Assembly: GCA_005881235.1 (NCBI GenBank)
Contig: VBEQ01000075.1
Location: 1 to 8,571 of the forward strand
DNA: 8,571 bases
DNA from: Chloroflexota bacterium
Lineage (GTDB): Bacteria > Chloroflexota > Dormibacteria > CF-121
Reading direction: 5' to 3'
Shown: in pieces, positions 6,536 through 8,571 of the stretch
Position numbering within the stretch: the stretch's first letter is position 1
How the letters are laid out: each line of letters starts with the position of its first letter
Made by a program: the position numbers and the translations under genes
The notes under the pieces: model-generated
The model's database searches: none
The model's input: only the letters and a program-made list of their open reading frames with translations
What the model was told of the DNA's origin: nothing

Positions 6536-6551
6536 TGACAGGCAGCTGTCG
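6536..6551 (+). repeat. Short hairpin before tnpB (possible left-end palindrome)
   Basis: GACAG (6537-6541) pairs with CTGTC (6546-6550) around GCAG, extended by a T-G wobble. It lies between the small acidic ORF and tnpB. IS200/IS605-type elements carry subterminal palindromes at both ends, so this is a candidate for the left one, but a five-pair stem arises easily by chance and the exact element end is not visible. It has no T-run, so it does not look like a terminator. Confidence 0.3.
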
Positions 6552-6577
6552 CAAAGTGGTTGGAGCATGGGGGAGGC

Positions 6578-7720
6578 ATGGCCGACGATACACGGCTCAG
6601 GCGGACCTACCGGTACCGGATTTACCCTACGGTCCGCCTGCGACTCGCCCTAGAAGCTCAGCTTGGCTTCGCGTGCCAGCTCTACAACGCGGCGCTTGAG
6701 GAGCGCCGGTACGCGTGGCGAGGGCGACGCCGTTCCGTCACCCTCTACGAGCAGTTTCGGGAGTTGACGGCAGTTCGCGCGGCCAAAATGGGGCCGCCCA
6801 ACATGAGCTGCTCGGCGATGCGCGACCCGCTTCGCCGATTGGATTGGGCCTTTGCTGCATATTTTCGCCGGGTCAAAGAGGGAGTGACGCCCGGCTATCC
6901 GCGCTTTCGCTCCGTTCGCCGTTATGACAGCCTGACCTGGAATTCAGGCTGGGGCGTTCGCGACGGCCGCCTCGCATTACCGGGCATCGGCCAGATCAAG
7001 GTGAAGTGGCATCGCGCGCTCCCGGCGTCGGCGGTCGTGCGCACCGTCACCGTGCGACGTGTGGCGGAACGATGGTACGCGAGCTTTTCGTTGCGAGTGT
7101 GCGGGTCGCGGCAGGGCCTCGCAACGCAACTGCCTGCGGTAGGACTCGACCTTGGCATTCACCACTTTGCCACCCTCTCCACTGGGGAGCAGATACCTGG
7201 CCCGCGCGCCTATATCGCCGCAATGCGACGGCTACGGATCGCCCAACGGCGGTTGTGCCGTCGGGAGAAGGCCTCGCATCGGCGACAAAAGGCGCGCCTA
7301 CTTCTGGCGCGGCATCATGAAAGGGTTCGGAACCATCGGCATGACCATGCTCACAAACTGACCCGACGTATGGTGTGCGACTTCGGCTTGATCGTGGTCG
7401 AGGACCTAAACGTCGGTGGTCTCGCGCGTGGGCGCTTGGCCAAACACGTGACCGATCAAGGCTGGGCGACGTTCTTGAGGATGCTCGAGTACAAAGCGGC
7501 AGAGGCTGGTGCTCGAGTGATCAGGGTGCCGCCTGGAGGGACCTCGCAAGCTTGCTCAGGCTGCGGGGCTTTTGTCCCGAAACTGCTCTCGGAGCGGATT
7601 CACCGGTGCCCCCAATGTGGGCTCATTATCGACCGCGACATGAACGCGGCGCGGAACATTCTCCGGCTCGGCTTGAGTCGTCAGGCGTCAACGTGGCCCA
7701 CAGGGGCGTGCGTTGCCTGA
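6578..7720 (+). CDS. tnpB: TnpB RNA-guided nuclease, IS200/IS605-type
   Basis: A 380-residue TnpB (OrfB) protein. The N-terminal helix-turn-helix/wedge region begins RRTYRYRIYPT; the split RuvC nuclease has all acidic residues: D191 in VGLDLGIHHFATLS, E275 in LIVVEDLNV, and DRDMNAARNI with D352/D354. The zinc ribbon is complete (C326-x2-C329, C344-x2-C347). Family knowledge: TnpB cuts double-stranded DNA matching a guide carried by an RNA from the element's right end, next to a short target motif, and so helps the element persist. Length is normal and the gene appears undamaged. ATG 6578 is chosen; GGGAGG sits only one base before it, and a TTG at 6560 is in frame. No TnpA transposase is in the window, so this is a solo-TnpB (IS1341-like) copy needing TnpA in trans, or it is domesticated. 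Confidence 0.95.
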   Translation: MADDTRLRRTYRYRIYPTVRLRLALEAQLGFACQLYNAALEERRYAWRGRRRSVTLYEQFRELTAVRAAKMGPPNMSCSAMRDPLRRLDWAFAAYFRRVKEGVTPGYPRFRSVRRYDSLTWNSGWGVRDGRLALPGIGQIKVKWHRALPASAVVRTVTVRRVAERWYASFSLRVCGSRQGLATQLPAVGLDLGIHHFATLSTGEQIPGPRAYIAAMRRLRIAQRRLCRREKASHRRQKARLLLARHHERVRNHRHDHAHKLTRRMVCDFGLIVVEDLNVGGLARGRLAKHVTDQGWATFLRMLEYKAAEAGARVIRVPPGGTSQACSGCGAFVPKLLSERIHRCPQCGLIIDRDMNAARNILRLGLSRQASTWPTGACVA

Positions 7721-7749
7721 GAAGGTGTGCTTGGTGCCCCAAGTATGCC
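7682..7749 (+). ncRNA. Omega RNA (reRNA) scaffold of TnpB, 3' part
   Basis: Two strong hairpins stand back to back over the tnpB stop codon. The first (7682-7719) pairs CAGG with CCTG, CAACG with CGTTG and GCCC with GGGC around ACAG, with a bulge at 7686-7688 and a small internal loop. The second (7724-7734 with 7739-7749) is an uninterrupted 11-pair stem with three G-T wobbles and loop TGCC. TnpB guide RNAs are known to overlap the 3' end of the gene and run to the right end, with the guide read from the flank. The 5' limit is not visible and probably lies further upstream in tnpB; the right end lies at or soon after 7749. The absence of a T-run argues against a plain terminator. Confidence 0.6.
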
Positions 7750-7774
7750 ATTGCCCTACTAAGATCCCGGAGCA

Positions 7775-8571
7775 ATGACGCTTGGCGTCGGTATCGTTGG
7801 ATTGCCCAACGTCGGCAAGACGACGTTGTTCAACGCCCTGACGAGGGCGGGCGCGGGCGTCGCCTCCTACGCCTTCAGCACGGTCGAGCCGAACACCGCG
7901 ATGGTCGAAGTGCCGGACAAGCGGCTCGGGATGCTGGCAGAGATGTACAAGCCGAAGAAAGTCACGCCGACCATGATGAAGTTCGTTGACGTCGCGGGGC
8001 TGGTGGCCGGCGCCAGCCGCGGCGAGGGAATGGGCAACCAATTTCTCTCGACCATCCGCGATCTCGACGCACTGGCCATGGTGGTGCGCTCGTTCAGCGA
8101 TCCGAATGTTCAGCACGTCGACAGCAAGCTCGACCCGCGCCGCGACATGGCGATGGTCAATCTCGAGCTGGCGCTGGCGGATCTCGACGTCGTCAACAAG
8201 CGGCGCGAGAAAATTAGCGGTACCGCGCGGCTCAAGCCGGGAGCGAAGGAGAAAGAGGAGCTCGAGCTGCTCGACCGCTTGGCCGCCCACCTCGATGAGG
8301 GCAAGCCGATTCGCACCATGAGCTTCGAGGCCGAACAGGCCAAGCTGCTCAAGAGCTTCTCCTTTCTTACCGCGAAGCCGGTGCTGTACGTCGCCAACAT
8401 CGGGGAGGATCAGATCGGCAAGGAGACCCCCGAGCTGCAAGCTCTTCGTGATGAAGCCACGGCCGAGCACGCCGAGGTCATCCCGCTCTCCGCGCGGCTG
8501 GAGGCGGAGATCCGTGAACTGCCGGACGAGGAGGCCACGGTGTTCCTCGAGGACGCGGGCCTGAAGGAGGC
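7775..8571 (+). CDS. ychF: YchF/OLA1-family ribosome-associated ATPase, 5' part
   Basis: The first 265 codons of the universal P-loop NTPase YchF; the usual protein is about 363 residues, so the C-terminal quarter, including most of the TGS domain, is off the window. The N-terminus MTLGVGIVGLPNVGKTTLFN carries the P-loop (G9-T16, with T where most have S). The family segment FSTVEPN follows, then DVAGLV (72-77), GEGMGNQFL, and N208-I-G-E211, the NxxE form of the G4 motif that makes YchF prefer ATP over GTP. The middle contains the helical insertion typical of the family. It binds ribosomes and is tied to translation and stress responses. GGAG (7769-7772) is the ribosome site, close to ATG 7775. 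The upstream region was probably altered by the TnpB element, whose right end lies within about 25 bases of the start codon. Confidence 0.97.
   Translation, partial: MTLGVGIVGLPNVGKTTLFNALTRAGAGVASYAFSTVEPNTAMVEVPDKRLGMLAEMYKPKKVTPTMMKFVDVAGLVAGASRGEGMGNQFLSTIRDLDALAMVVRSFSDPNVQHVDSKLDPRRDMAMVNLELALADLDVVNKRREKISGTARLKPGAKEKEELELLDRLAAHLDEGKPIRTMSFEAEQAKLLKSFSFLTAKPVLYVANIGEDQIGKETPELQALRDEATAEHAEVIPLSARLEAEIRELPDEEATVFLEDAGLKE

Noticed and set aside
5227..6579. 450-residue open frame on the minus strand opposite the peptidase and ssb genes
   Set aside because: It lies antisense to two genes with unmistakable family motifs, is rich in Arg/Val/Asp as expected of a shadow frame in GC-rich DNA, and shows no recognisable domain.
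1..8571. CRISPR array, tRNA or rRNA genes
   Set aside because: No regularly spaced repeats and no cloverleaf or ribosomal RNA signatures were seen in reading the window.

Overview
The window comes from a GC-rich bacterium, seen in strong G/C preference at third codon positions and long open shadow frames on both strands. Nothing fixes the taxon. A trans-envelope secretion-like gene set with a membrane-anchored M23 peptidase next to an SSB, and strong TTGACA/GGAG signals, would suit Chloroflexota or a neighbouring high-GC phylum, but that is a weak inference.

Layout. At the left edge an ABC-transporter ATPase begins and runs off the window on the minus strand (1-68). Divergent from it is a 499-residue PocR-GAF-GGDEF-type sensor (238-1737) whose GGDEF signature has degenerated to KDGQF, so it is probably a sensor or adaptor rather than a cyclase. 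A palindromic, REP-like repeat follows its stop codon. Next come two overlapping genes, a TIGR01777-type NAD(P)-dependent epimerase (1840-2760) and a DUF4166 protein with a four-helix membrane tail (2726-3817), which look translationally coupled.

A promoter with a perfect TTGACA and a 6+6 inverted repeat in its spacer (3827-3855) then opens a compact five-gene run to 6504. It encodes a small membrane protein with a VirB2/TrbC-like two-helix end, a VirB6/TrbL-like polytopic protein, a membrane-anchored M23 peptidase overlapping it by ATGA, a single-stranded DNA-binding protein without the usual acidic tip, and a 46-residue very acidic protein. The combination resembles the membrane-channel and DNA-handling part of a conjugation or type IV secretion apparatus. 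No ATPase, relaxase or coupling protein lies in the window, so it is a fragment, a minimal machine or a remnant.

After this run sits an intact TnpB gene (6578-7720) with no TnpA. Its 3' end and the following bases fold into two consecutive strong hairpins (7682-7719 and 7724-7749), as expected for a TnpB guide-RNA (omega RNA) scaffold at the right end of an IS200/IS605-type element. The guide would then be read from the flank leading into ychF, a universal P-loop NTPase gene starting at 7775 and running off the right edge.

Most notable points: the SSB whose stop codon is followed in the same frame by a separately initiated acidic ORF; the omega-RNA-like structure abutting ychF; the operator-like dyad controlling the secretion-like module; and the module itself.
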